From Diphasiastrum complanatum (lineage: Eukaryota; Streptophyta; Lycopodiopsida; Lycopodiales; Lycopodiaceae), in the NCBI GenBank assembly GCA_029204225.1, contig CM055111.1, positions 8,568,864-8,630,863 of the forward strand: a stretch of 62,000 nt of DNA. Reading direction: 5' to 3'. A program made the translations under genes and the position numbers. This document shows, piece by piece, positions 35,180 to 45,439 of the stretch (position 1 is its first letter; every line of letters begins with the position of its first letter). The notes beneath the pieces were generated by a model, which worked only from the letters and a program-made list of their open reading frames with translations, did not search any database and was not told the DNA's origin.

Positions 35180-35360
35180 GGACGATATTAGACACATTCT
35201 TGATGACTTGCATCCATATAATCCCACCACCAATTTTGAGATTTGCATTCACACACACATACACACACACACACACACTGATGGGACGATATTAGACACA
35301 TTGTTGATGACTTGCATCCATATAATTCCACCACCAATTTTGAGATTTGCATTTGCATAT
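35127..35360. repeat. (CA)n microsatellites within a duplicated ~100-bp unit
   Basis: CA tracts at about 35,128-35,177 and 35,250-35,278. Each is followed by the same sequence GGGACGATATTAGACACATT, through CCACCACCAATTTTGAGATT, at about 35,178-35,249 and 35,282-35,352. The second copy is slightly diverged. Confidence 0.9.
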
Positions 35361-35517
35361 CCCTCCATGCATGGGTTTGAAAAGAGGGGATTGCCTTAAA
35401 ATCTGATGGGATTGGGAGCATTTGCCATTTAGATCACGTGTGGGTTTTACTGCAGTTACGAAGGCACCAAATTATCCGAAGATGTTGCACTTAAAGCCAA
35501 TCATGTTGTAGATGGAT

Positions 35518-36975
35518 CATATGGGCTACATCGATTGCCTTTGGGTAGGTAGTTGTTGAAGACACCACACTAGATCACTGTGGTTAGCATCACCCAACAA
35601 GGGTGCTGAGCCCACTATACTTGATAAGGCTAATACTAGATGAGCCATTCTGAGTCCATCCGTGTGGGGACCGCACTGCCTAGTGAAGTCGCCAATGTTA
35701 GCCGATATTTTTGCATGAAAAATCGGGCCATTTTTAGAGCAATTTTCACAATTTTGTAAAAACCAACATGTAAAACCCGGCTGTTAATGGTAAAAATGGC
35801 ACAAAATTGCCTATAGATAGCCCGCCCGAAAAGTGGCTAGAAAAAATTTTGCGATCTTTGAAATGGCCGATATAGATATTTTGCGGCTTTTAAAATTAGC
35901 CAGTTGTAAAAGATAGTTGGCATGACCGTGCTAAAGTTTTGCCATGTACTTTGTCACTTTTTGCTAATACATAATTACCGAGTGTTTTGTAAAGAAACCG
36001 GTCTACCAAAGAAATCCCAAGTCATGAGTGCCGCAAAAGACAGTGCAAACAGAAATATTGGCAATGGGAAAAGGATTTGAAATGGCAAGAAGGGCTTGAA
36101 GGGCATGAAAAACATGAAGAATGGCAAGCTTGCATTGTGAAGGGGGACCATTGGGGTTTGGTTGATAAAGCTATTCTTGCACTCCTTGATTGTTGGATGC
36201 TAATGTATTGTTCAAAGAATATCTCTTCTCTCTCACACAACCCAACCTTCAATTCTCTCCCTTCCAACCTTAACACACGTCTTTGAACAATACATTAGCA
36301 TCCAACAATCAAGGAGTGCAAGAATAGCTTTATCAACCAAACCCCAATGGTCCCCCTTCACAATGCAAGCTTGCCATTCTTCATGTTTTTCATGCCCTTC
36401 AAGCCCTTCTTGCCATTTCAAATCCTTTTCCCATTGCCAATATTTTTGTTTGCACTGTCTTTTGCGGCACTCATGACTTGGGATTTCTTTGGTAGACCGG
36501 TTTCCTTACAAAACACTCATGTATTAGCAAAAAGTGACAAAGTACATGGCGAAACTTTAGCACGGTCATGCTGACTATCTTTTACAACTGACTAATTTTA
36601 AAAGCCGCAAAATATCTATATCGGCCATTTCTAAGACCGTGAAATTTTCTCTAGCCACTTTTATGGCGGGCTATCTATAGGCAATTTTGTGCCATTTTTA
36701 CCATTAACAGCTGGGTTTTACATGCTAGTTTTTACAAAATTGTGAAAATTGCTCTAAAAATGGCCCGAATTTTCATGCAAAAATATCGACTAACATTGGC
36801 GACTTCACTGGGGAGTGCGGTCCCCACACGGATGGACTCAGAAATGGCTCATCTAGTATTAGCCTTATCAAGTATAGTGGGCTCAGCACCCTTGTTGGGT
36901 GATGCTAACCACAATGATCTAGTGTGGTGTCTTCAACAGCCACCTACCCAAAGGCAATCAATTTAGCTCATGGGT
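35518..36975. repeat. Large inverted repeat (arms about 700 bp, spacer 63 bp)
   Basis: Left arm is about 35,518-36,217 and right arm about 36,281-36,975. The inner ~215 bp match with about one difference (near 36,053); the outer parts are a few percent diverged. Each arm contains an LTR end followed outwards by a primer-site-like motif, so the structure is two retroelement 5' ends facing away from each other. A transcript across it could fold into a very long hairpin. Confidence 0.9.
36796..36814 (+). other. Gypsy-type primer binding site in the right arm (mirror at about 35,678-35,696)
   Basis: TTGGCGACTTCACTGGGGA follows an LTR-like end TAACA (36,791-36,795). It resembles the TGGCGACTC-x-x-CTGGGGA primer sites I associate with Tat/Ogre-lineage gypsy elements. 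The left arm has the complementary copy with one or two changes. Lineage is tentative. Confidence 0.5.
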
Positions 36976-37680
36976 TATAAGGGCATTTGAGAATGTGGCC
37001 TTTGTGAGGAGGGTGAGTGTTTTGCTTTTTGCTTTGTGTATTTGGTTGTGAATGAGTAGAAACATTGTCTTGTTATGAATGCTTGTGGTTTGCACATTGG
37101 CAAGCGAGGAGGAGGACCGTTGCCACTCATGCACTTGACCAAGTGTCCCCATGAGCATATGACACATGTCCCATTGACCAATCAACTCCTACTTTTTAGG
37201 AGGTCAGTCCAGCAGCCTCTAAATTAAGACCAATACCCTATACCAGAAATATAAGCAGGACAACAAGCTATCAAAAACTTGCTATTTACATTTTCTTACA
37301 AAACACCACAGGTTGGTGTAAGCCATTTTAATATTTACGATTTACAAGTCCAAGTGTTCACACTGAGGCAAGAATATAAGTTCACCCCCACCTCCCATAC
37401 TGCTACTGCTACGCAATAGCATCTTGTTGATGCTGCTACATAGATGCTGCCACATAGCAGCCCTCTGAGACTGAGCGCTCCGGTTTTGCCCCAATCACTC
37501 CTAACCCTTTGCTAGACGCAAAATTTACAACATTTCTAAGGTCGGAGATTGATTCATTTCTATTTGGCAACTTATGGAGGAATTCAGGAAAGAATTTAAG
37601 GGATTGAGAAGTGAAGAGGGGCTTCTTACAAAGTCACTGAAGAAGCTTATAACATAGAAGGGCCCTATGGAGGAAAAAGT
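36976..37680. other. No gene seen
   Basis: Unassigned sequence to the right of the inverted repeat. It may include further gypsy leader sequence and the start of the LINE-like relic. Confidence 0.35.
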
Positions 37681-38444
37681 CAATCTCTTGAAAGGGAAAT
37701 ATTTTGTTTACAAGAGAAGCAGGGCTCCCCATCTCACACTACAACAAAGATTCAAGAACTAGAGTCCAAGATCTCTCAGCAAGTAAACCCTCTCTTTGGC
37801 AGCAATGTTGAAAAAAAGGTAGTAAGCTAGGTGCCCCCATTTCATCCGTTATTCCAGCTACTCTTTCCCAAGAAAAGTCTCGAGCACATAAATCTCTCAG
37901 CATTAGAGTGTGCGACATTACAGACAACCAAAATGCACATGAAGAGGCAAAGTATTTCCTTGAGACTACACTAATACCGATGTTTTAAATTCAGCTTCAA
38001 GAACCACGGGGGATAATGCCACCTTGCTAATTTGCTTTGATTTACTTGATACTCGTAGGGAAGCCTTACGATGCTGAGCCAAACTACATGGCACTCATAT
38101 CTACATGAATGATGACCTTAACTATATCCAAGTGGAAGAAAGGAATAAAGCCTTCCAAGTGGCTACGACATCGGGTAGACGAGTGATTCTTTTGGCTAGG
38201 TCCGATATGTTGATTATGTATCCAAAAACTCCCAAAAATAGGGAGTCGGGGCCCCACCCACACCGCCTACAAACTGGGGTGTGGAATTGTAATGGCATCC
38301 ATTCATTGTCGGGAGTTGGAGGTTTTACAAGTTTTCTTTGGATCTTTCTATGGATGTTGTCAAATATGTAGAGTGCAAACATATATTTCGCACTGGTGAT
38401 TTCAATGCCACAACAGCCTCATGACAATCGGATTTCCATGATAT
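37681..38444 (+). pseudogene. LINE-like relic: nucleic-acid-binding ORF remnant and endonuclease start
   Basis: Plus-strand codons around 37,900-38,240 in shifting frames give SRAHKSLSIRVCDITDNQNA and GTHIYMNDDLNYIQVEERNK, then SGRRVILLARSDMLIM, resembling the C-terminal part of LINE ORF1-like proteins. From about 38,330, FFGSFYGC and then GDFNA (38,395-38,409) match the endonuclease/exonuclease/phosphatase fold of non-LTR elements. The reading frame is disrupted by stops and shifts. The intact copia is inserted at 38,444/38,445, and the endonuclease continues at 44,603. Assignment rests on short motifs. Confidence 0.5.
38440..38444. repeat. Target-site duplication (left) GATAT
   Basis: GATAT precedes the 5' LTR and is repeated at 44,603-44,607 right after the 3' LTR: the 5-bp duplication expected of copia integration. 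Confidence 0.9.
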
Positions 38445-39126
38445 TGTTAAAAATTCACAATTCTAGCTTGACTAGTTTTGGTCATATGACTTGTAAATAG
38501 TTAAATGGTCATGATGTGGCTTGTCACACGTGCCAAATAGCATAGGATTCCATTCATAAGGATGTTCTCAAGTAGACCTAAGTGTTAGAACCTTTGGAAT
38601 GAGTCCAAATTATGCTTAGATACAAGGGAGAAAAAATAGGAGCTATTTTTGGTAATTTTTGCATTGTTGAGGGATCTCCAAGATTCCAACCCTAACTTGG
38701 TAGGGATGAAAGATCCACTAAAATTAGCATTAGGGATAGGTTTAGGGCTACTCATACCTGCCCAAAACCGTGATGGATCATGTATATATAGGTGATGATA
38801 TCTCACCAAAATCAATCAAGCAATTTCATGTTTTTTCTCTCATAATGGTGCAATTGCTCTCTATGTTCATAATTGTTTGAGTACTTGTGATTACTAATGA
38901 TTATAGGATTGAATGTAGGTCTGGTGTACAGTACTCAGACTGTGGGAGGCCGTACTTTCACACGTGTGAAGCCTTCTTCAAGGATTTGGGCCATTTAGTG
39001 AGGTTCAAGCATAGGTTTTTGATGGATTTTGATGGTTCAACTTGTGCTAATCTTATGAAATCATGATCTATTGTTTTCCTCATCATTTCAAGTGTTTTAG
39101 GATCCTTATTTGCTGTAATTTTTACA
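38445..39126 (+). repeat. 5' LTR of the intact copia
   Basis: 682 bp, TGTTAAAAATTC to TTTTTACA. TGTATATATAGG near 38,778 is a likely TATA box. The palindrome TTCACACGTGTGAA is at 38,957-38,970. Confidence 0.97.
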
Positions 39127-39139
39127 TGGTATCAGAGCC
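39127..39139 (+). other. Primer binding site, initiator-Met tRNA
   Basis: TGGTATCAGAGCC immediately follows the 5' LTR. Confidence 0.95.
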
Positions 39140-39937
39140 TAAAGGCTGAAATGAGCTAAATCCTTGGTTTGCATTCAATTTTATCACAATTTTTGATCTA
39201 AATCTTGTGTAGATTGGATCTTAGCATCTAGTATTGATTCTAGAACTCAAAGTGAGTCAAATACATTGGAGATTGGTGTTGTGTGACTTCATTTGCAGGT
39301 GTTTAGGTGTCTAAAACCAGAGGCAAAGTTGAATTCAATTCACATCACCAAGATAGCAAGTTTTGCTTGCTCCAAGCATTGATTTCTAAGCGAGTTTTGG
39401 AGGTGATTTCATAGAGAAGGCTTTCTAGCATTCAAGGAGAGGGAAGATCAGAGTTTTGGGGACTCTTCAAGGCTGTTCTAAGGTGTAGTAGTCACCTCCT
39501 AAAGTGATTTAGGTTCAGTCCAACCATTGCTTGACTTATGCACCAAATTAGATCAATTTTTCATCAATTTTGATCATTTTTTGCTTGTGATTGGATAGTA
39601 GATTGTGTTGCATCCTCATTAAGTTCCATTTAGATCTTTTACAAGTGATTTTGGAAGTATATTAGGTTGCTGAAATTCACTCTTTATCAGATCATTTGGA
39701 AGCTTTAATGTTCTTTATAGAAAGAGGGGAAATTCTACTAGTATTGTCTACTTCAATCAAGCAAGTGCATTGTTTCTAGTATTCTATGATTTGATTTTGT
39801 TAGAGATCATTCTTAGATCTTTATAGGAAGTCTATTACTGATCTTTTCAGGTCCCTAAGAAGTGGGATAAGGTAGACCTTCAATCAAATCAATAGAAGTA
39901 ACCTTCATTTGTGTCAAGTCCTTGATTAGGAGACTAG
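39140..39937 (+). other. Untranslated leader of the intact copia
   Basis: 798 bp without a useful frame between PBS and the gag-pol ATG. Expected to carry packaging and dimerisation signals, which cannot be read by eye. Confidence 0.7.
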
Positions 39938-42900
39938 ATGGCATCTATAAATGCATATCTTTTGGATACTAATGAAAGGCTCAACAAAACTAACTATTCC
40001 ATATGGAAAGTTAGAATGGAATCTATCATGATCATGCAAGATCTGATGGAAATTGTAAATGGTAAGGAGGGTGAACCTATTCATCCTCAAGAAAAAGCCA
40101 AATACATCAAGAGGTGCAATGTTGCACTACATTGCATAAAAATGAATGTTGCAAATGAACTCTTAAGAGAGGTAGGAGATTGCACTTCAGCTCAAGATGC
40201 TTGGGAGACTTTGCAAAAGGTCTATGAATCCAAGAACCAAACTAGAATGTTAGCTTTGAAGAATCAAATCTATAGAAGCTATCAAAAGAAAGGAGAGAGT
40301 GCACATACTTTTGTCCTAAGAGTAAAGGAATTGAACAAAGAGCTAGCCTTTATAGGTGACCCTATCAAGGATGAAGAGCTTGTTCAACTCATATTGAATG
40401 GACTAAGCTTTGAATTTGACAATTTGGTTCAGGGATATGCAATTATGGGTAAGCTACCCATACTTGAAGAACTCCAAGGCACGCTCATGGCCGAGGAATC
40501 AAGAAGGAGCCAAATGCAAGAGAGGGTGGATAGGCTTTCCATCCAAGGTGGAGATGACCAAGCTCTCTTCACCAAAGGCAAAGGCAAGTCCAAAGGCAAA
40601 GGATCAACATTCAAGAAGTCTACAAAGCTTGAGGATCAAGAAGGACCCCCAAAGGCATCTCCATCAACCACCAAAGTCAAGAAGGACAAATCAAAGGTGA
40701 AGTGCTACTATTGTAGCAAGATGGGGCATTATGCCTCGGAATGCTTCAAGAGGAAGCAAGATCAAAGCCAAGCCAACATGAGCAAAGAGGAGGAGGAGGA
40801 GAGTTCACATGAGGACTCTCTCATGATGTCCATATTTTCTTCAACAAGCTTCAAAGGAGAAGATCCTTGGTGGATTGACTCGGGTGCTAGTTCACACATG
40901 ACTAGTAAAAGGGAGTTTTTCTCTTCTCTCTTATCTTATGATGGACCTATAAAGTCTATCTATACAGCAAATGATGAAGCTTGTAAGATTGAAGGAGTTG
41001 GTAGCATTCCCCTTTGCTTAGGATCTTCCAAAAAGATCAACATAGAAGGTGTTTTGTACATTCCTACAATAAAAAAGAATCTACTAAGTGTTGGCCAAAT
41101 GGTAGACAATGGTTTCAATGTTGACTTTGCTTCAAATGAATGTTTCATCAAGAAGAAGGGTAAGATAGTGGCTAAGGGCACTAGACTTGGCAAACTTTAT
41201 AAGCTGGATGCATTTGTGGATACTAATGTTGTCATATTGGCCGAGAAGAGCAAGATATCTACCTTTACTTTATGGCACAAAAGACTTGGACATGTCAACT
41301 CGGGTTCCATGGAGGCTATGATCAAGGAGGAGTATGCTTTAGGCCTACCAAGGTCTATTGGGAAGGAAGACAAGGTTTGTGAAGCTTGTGCCTTATCCAA
41401 GGCACATAAGAAGGTGTTTCCTAACTCCATCACAAAGTCATCTCATCCTCTTGAACTCATACACTCGGATGTGCACATTGCTAGCACCAAATCTAATGGA
41501 GGTTCATCCATGTTTTTAACCTTCATTGATGACTACTCAAGATATTGTTGGGTGTTCTTACTTTCCTTCAAGTCTCAAGTATTTGATACTTTTGTAAAGT
41601 TCAAGTTGTTTGTGGAAAAGCATCATAATCATAGCATCAAGATTCTTAGAAGTGACAATGGTGGAGAATTCATCTCCAATGAGTTCAAGGCCTTTTGTGA
41701 GGAGGAAGGGATCAAGAAAGAGACTTCTTGTCCTTACACTCCTCAACAAAATGGAGTTGCTGAAATAAGGAATAGAACATTATGTGAATGTTCTAAGGCT
41801 TTAAGATTAGATGCTTGTTTGCCCAAATCCTTTTGGGGTGAGTCTCTTGTATGTGCAAACTACTTGATGAATAGAGTGTCTTGCAAAGCAATTGAAGGCA
41901 AAACTCCTTATGAGATGTTGTATGGAAAGAAACCCAATCTTAATCACTTGAAAGTTTTTGGGTGTATATGTTATGTGCATGTGCCATTAGAAACAAGAAC
42001 CAAGGAGGATCCATCTTCCACAAGAGGGATCATGCTTGGATATGCAAGCTCAAGCAAGGGCTACAAAGTCTATCTTCCATCCTTGAACAAATTTGTTGTT
42101 TCAAGGGATGTCATCTTTGATGAACATCATATGCATATGCTTGAAGAAGGCTCAAGTGCTCCAACAATCAAGAAGAAGATGGCCGAGGAGCAAGATCTTG
42201 GTTTTGAGGAGGAGCTCATGGAGGAGCAAGCACCAAACCCACCTATCACACCAAGGAGATCTTCAAGGGCAAAAGTGGAGCCATCAAGGCTCACATATCA
42301 AGGCAAAGGACAGCAAGTTGAGGGTATCTCATCCACTTCTTATGCTTTATCTAGTTTTGAAGAACCGTCTAATGTTGAAGATGCATTGAACTCCAAAGAA
42401 TGGTATAAAGCTATGTTGGATGAGTATGATGCCTTGATTGAGAATGAAACTTGGTTGCTTGTTGAGAGACCTCAAAGGAATGTAATAGGATGCAAGTGGG
42501 TCTTCAAGCTTAAGTTGAATGCAAATGGGAGTGTTAACAAACATAAAGCAAGATTAGTTGCAAAAGGTTATGCTCAAGAGAGAGGGATAGACTATGAGGA
42601 AACTTTTGTACCCGTGGCCAAGATGGTCACAATAAGACTAATCATTGTACTTGCATCACATTTTGGATGGATTCTATGTCAAATGGATGTCTCTAATGCT
42701 TTCTTGAATGGTTTTTTGGAAGAGGATATCTATATGGAGCAGCCACAAGGGTTCATCAAGCATGGAATGGAGAACAAAGTATGCCATCTCCAAAGAAGCA
42801 TCTATGGCTTGAAGCAAGCCTCAAGATCTTGGAATTCAAGACTACATTGCTATCTTATTTCACTTTCTTTTGTTCAAAGTGAATATGATCCCACTCTTTA

Positions 42901-43906
42901 CATTAAGTTTGATGATGTTGGTATTGTACTTTTACTCATTTATGTAGATGACATCATCATTAGTGGAAATAGTGTTGATGGTATTGAAAAAATCAAGATA
43001 GATCTATCCTTAGAGTTCAAGATAATAGATCTAGGGTGTCTTCACTTCATCTTAGGCATAGAAGTACTTAGAGGGTCTGATTTTATCTTTATAAGTCAAG
43101 TAAACTATGCTCAAAGTCTTTTGAAGAAGTTTAAGATGGAAATATGCAAAAGTGTTGACACACCAATGGAGCAAGATGTAAAAGTGCCAAATGAAGATGA
43201 TGAAAGATCCTTCATGAACATCACTTTGTTTAGGCAACTTATAGGTTCCTTAATGTGGATCACTATAACTAGACCAGATCTTAGCTTTAGTGTATGTAGG
43301 TTGAGCCAATCCATGCAAAAGCCATTGAATATCCATTGGAAAAAGGCTAAGAGGATTCTAAGATACATCTCAGGTACATTGGATTTTGGGATTCTATATA
43401 GAGGAGATGTGATTAACCTTCATGCATTTAGTGATTCAGATTTTGCAGGGGACAAGAGGGATAGGAAATCAACAAGTGCCTATTCAACTTTCATAGGAGA
43501 AGGTGTGGTTTCATGGCTTTCAAAAAAGCAAGAAACTATATCTCTATCTTCAACTGAGGCCGAGTACAAAGCTTTGACAACCACTACAAAGGAGGTACTT
43601 TGGATCAAGAGATTATTGGTGGAACTAAAGATCATGGATTCAGAGGAGGCACCAATCATCTACAATGACAATATATCAGCCCAACACCTTGCATCTAACC
43701 CAATCTTCCATGCAAGATCTAAGCACATTGAGATATGCCATCACTTTGTGAGAGAAATGGTGCAAGCCAAGGAGATTGCTTTGGAGCATGTTCCAAGAAA
43801 TGAATGTGTAGCTGATCTACTTACTAAACCACTTCAAAGGACACCTTTTATGAAGTTTAGATCATCACTTGGAGTGATTAGTAAAGCAATGATTGAACCA
43901 AGCTAG
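39938..43906 (+). CDS. Copia gag-pol polyprotein, intact (1322 aa)
   Basis: One frame from ATG 39,938 to TAG 43,904-43,906. Residues 1 to about 200 are gag (start MASINAYLLDTNERLNKTNY, then a UBN2-type region). The zinc knuckle CYYCSKMGHYASEC is at 256-269. Aspartic protease WWIDSGASSHM has its catalytic Asp at 314. GAG-pre-integrase LWHKRLGH...CEACALSKAHK is at about 445-490. The integrase triad is D511 (LIHSDVHI), D573 (RSDNGGEF) and E609 (NGVAEIRN). RT starts near residue 830 with the active site YVDD at 1002-1005. RNase H runs from SDSDFAGDKRDRKSTSAY (near 1165) to ISLSSTEAEYKAL and a complete C-terminus. The protein is proteolysed into gag particles plus enzymes that copy and integrate the element. 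Size and domain order are typical of plant copia. No stop, frameshift or catalytic change was seen. Confidence 0.97.
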   Translation: MASINAYLLDTNERLNKTNYSIWKVRMESIMIMQDLMEIVNGKEGEPIHPQEKAKYIKRCNVALHCIKMNVANELLREVGDCTSAQDAWETLQKVYESKNQTRMLALKNQIYRSYQKKGESAHTFVLRVKELNKELAFIGDPIKDEELVQLILNGLSFEFDNLVQGYAIMGKLPILEELQGTLMAEESRRSQMQERVDRLSIQGGDDQALFTKGKGKSKGKGSTFKKSTKLEDQEGPPKASPSTTKVKKDKSKVKCYYCSKMGHYASECFKRKQDQSQANMSKEEEEESSHEDSLMMSIFSSTSFKGEDPWWIDSGASSHMTSKREFFSSLLSYDGPIKSIYTANDEACKIEGVGSIPLCLGSSKKINIEGVLYIPTIKKNLLSVGQMVDNGFNVDFASNECFIKKKGKIVAKGTRLGKLYKLDAFVDTNVVILAEKSKISTFTLWHKRLGHVNSGSMEAMIKEEYALGLPRSIGKEDKVCEACALSKAHKKVFPNSITKSSHPLELIHSDVHIASTKSNGGSSMFLTFIDDYSRYCWVFLLSFKSQVFDTFVKFKLFVEKHHNHSIKILRSDNGGEFISNEFKAFCEEEGIKKETSCPYTPQQNGVAEIRNRTLCECSKALRLDACLPKSFWGESLVCANYLMNRVSCKAIEGKTPYEMLYGKKPNLNHLKVFGCICYVHVPLETRTKEDPSSTRGIMLGYASSSKGYKVYLPSLNKFVVSRDVIFDEHHMHMLEEGSSAPTIKKKMAEEQDLGFEEELMEEQAPNPPITPRRSSRAKVEPSRLTYQGKGQQVEGISSTSYALSSFEEPSNVEDALNSKEWYKAMLDEYDALIENETWLLVERPQRNVIGCKWVFKLKLNANGSVNKHKARLVAKGYAQERGIDYEETFVPVAKMVTIRLIIVLASHFGWILCQMDVSNAFLNGFLEEDIYMEQPQGFIKHGMENKVCHLQRSIYGLKQASRSWNSRLHCYLISLSFVQSEYDPTLYIKFDDVGIVLLLIYVDDIIISGNSVDGIEKIKIDLSLEFKIIDLGCLHFILGIEVLRGSDFIFISQVNYAQSLLKKFKMEICKSVDTPMEQDVKVPNEDDERSFMNITLFRQLIGSLMWITITRPDLSFSVCRLSQSMQKPLNIHWKKAKRILRYISGTLDFGILYRGDVINLHAFSDSDFAGDKRDRKSTSAYSTFIGEGVVSWLSKKQETISLSSTEAEYKALTTTTKEVLWIKRLLVELKIMDSEEAPIIYNDNISAQHLASNPIFHARSKHIEICHHFVREMVQAKEIALEHVPRNECVADLLTKPLQRTPFMKFRSSLGVISKAMIEPS

Positions 43907-43908
43907 AT

Positions 43909-43920
43909 AGTGAGGAGGAG
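43909..43920 (+). other. Polypurine tract
   Basis: AGTGAGGAGGAG directly precedes the 3' LTR; it is the plus-strand primer site. Confidence 0.9.
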
Positions 43921-44602
43921 TGTTAAAAATTCACAATTCTAGCTTGACTAGTTTTGGTCATATGACTTGTAAATAGTTAAATGGTCATGATGTGGCTTGT
44001 CACACGTGCCAAATAGCATAGGATTCCATTCATAAGGATGTTCTCAAGTAGACCTAAGTGTTAGAACCTTTGGAATGAGTCCAAATTATGCTTAGATACA
44101 AGGGAGAAAAAATAGGAGCTATTTTTGGTAATTTTTGCATTGTTGAGGGATCTCCAAGATTCCAACCCTAACTTGGTAGGGATGAAAGATCCACCAAAAT
44201 TAGCATTAGGGATAGGTTTAGGGCTAATCATACCTGCCCAAAACCGTGATGGATCATGTATATATAGGTGATGATATCTCACCAAAATCAATCAAGCAAT
44301 TTCATGTTTTTTCTCTCATAATGGTGCAATTGCTCTCTATGTTCATAATTGTTTGAGTACTTGTGATTACTAATGATTATAGGATTGAATGTAGGTCTGG
44401 TGTACAGTACTCAGACTGTGGGAGGCCGTACTTTCACACGTGTGAATCCTTCTTCAAGGATTTGGGCCATTTAGTGAGGTTCAAGCATAGGTTTTTGATG
44501 GATTTTGATGGTTCAACTTGTGCTAATCTTATGAAATCATGATCTATTGTTTTCCTCATCATTTCAAGTGTTTTAGGATCCTTATTTGCTGTAATTTTTA
44601 CA
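43921..44602 (+). repeat. 3' LTR of the intact copia
   Basis: 682 bp, three differences from the 5' LTR. Palindrome TTCACACGTGTGAA at 44,433-44,446. Confidence 0.97.
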
Positions 44603-44790
44603 GATATTATTGATCATCTTCGCTTACGGGTCCTTGATAGAGACGACTTAGGAGTTATCAGGACATTTGACAATAGTTTGGGACCTATTAATACATATGG
44701 AGAGTACTTTCTGCAGCTAGGAGAAGCTCATGAGTACAATGGCCTATCTTGTTGGCCTCTATGTAGACCGCTCTATCAAGAGTCTCTTTC
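44603..44790 (+). pseudogene. LINE-like endonuclease relic, right half
   Basis: Starting at the right target duplication the frame reads DIIDHLRLRVLDRDDLGVIR, TFDNSLGPINTYGEYFLQLG and EAHEYNG. Joined across the insertion with GDFNA on the left (38,395), the spacing GDFNA ... R-x-x-x-D-x-x-x-N-x-Y-G-x-x-L-L-x-L matches non-LTR endonuclease domains, where a D/N-Y-G-L-L motif follows GDFN. It becomes unrecognisable after about 44,790. The copia insertion therefore split this already decayed domain. Confidence 0.5.
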
Positions 44791-45428
44791 CCACACGAAA
44801 ATCCATTAGAGTCACAACCTCCTTCGTCACCACTTCCCTCCACATCGCTGCTCTCTGGCCTTCCCTTCCAAACCTCATAAAAACAAAAAGTCCACTTTCT
44901 CTATAAACCCATACCCTATGGGACATCCTGAGCTCACTATATGATGTGAGGGACGTGACTTCCAAGTTGCATCTCAAAAGAAAATTCTTCACACTCAAGA
45001 TGTCGAATTGTAAGGCCAATAGCCTTCTCCAAGAACACGATAGAGGGAGAAAGTCAGGAAGCAAAGTAAAAACTGGAACTGAGTAGCTTGACCCTCCTCC
45101 CACACACTCTTAGATCGAAAGGGCTGGGTACCTACCTAGTTGGCCACTCCATGCGCTTGCCACTTAGCACTTGCTAACCTGGGCTCGCCCACATGGCTAG
45201 GTAGTCACCTGTACCCACTAACCCCTCAGATCCCACTGGGCCAATCACTAGACTCGGGATACTACGTGACCTTAATTGTGTACCTGACCCCTCGGCTACC
45301 AATATAACTGGTAGCACTGCGGGTCCACTAGCCATGTCCCCTGGAACCCTCCTAACCAGTAATGACAACGGGTCGGGTCCCACCTAGCATGGAAGGCTAC
45401 TCCTTACGGTACTAATGATGCCCTAACA
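44791..45428 (-). repeat. Probable gypsy 3' LTR (left border uncertain)
   Basis: On the minus strand it starts TGTTAGGGCATC at 45,428, just after the purine tract GGGTGCCCGGGGGAAGTG. It is markedly more GC-rich than its neighbours. The distal end was not identified. Confidence 0.5.
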
Positions 45429-45439
45429 CACTTCCCCCG

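Larger units (their letters stand above)
38445..44602 (+). mobile_element. Complete young Ty1/copia LTR retrotransposon
   Basis: A 6158-bp element with identical-length 682-bp LTRs, PBS, a single uninterrupted 1322-codon gag-pol, PPT and a GATAT target duplication. The LTRs differ at only three positions by eye (38,719/44,195; 38,751/44,227; 38,971/44,447), about 0.4%, so insertion was recent. All catalytic residues are visible, making this the only apparently autonomous element in the window. Confidence 0.97.

Noticed and set aside
35107-35399. His-Thr repeat proteins on the plus strand
   Set aside because: Produced solely by the (CA)n tracts.
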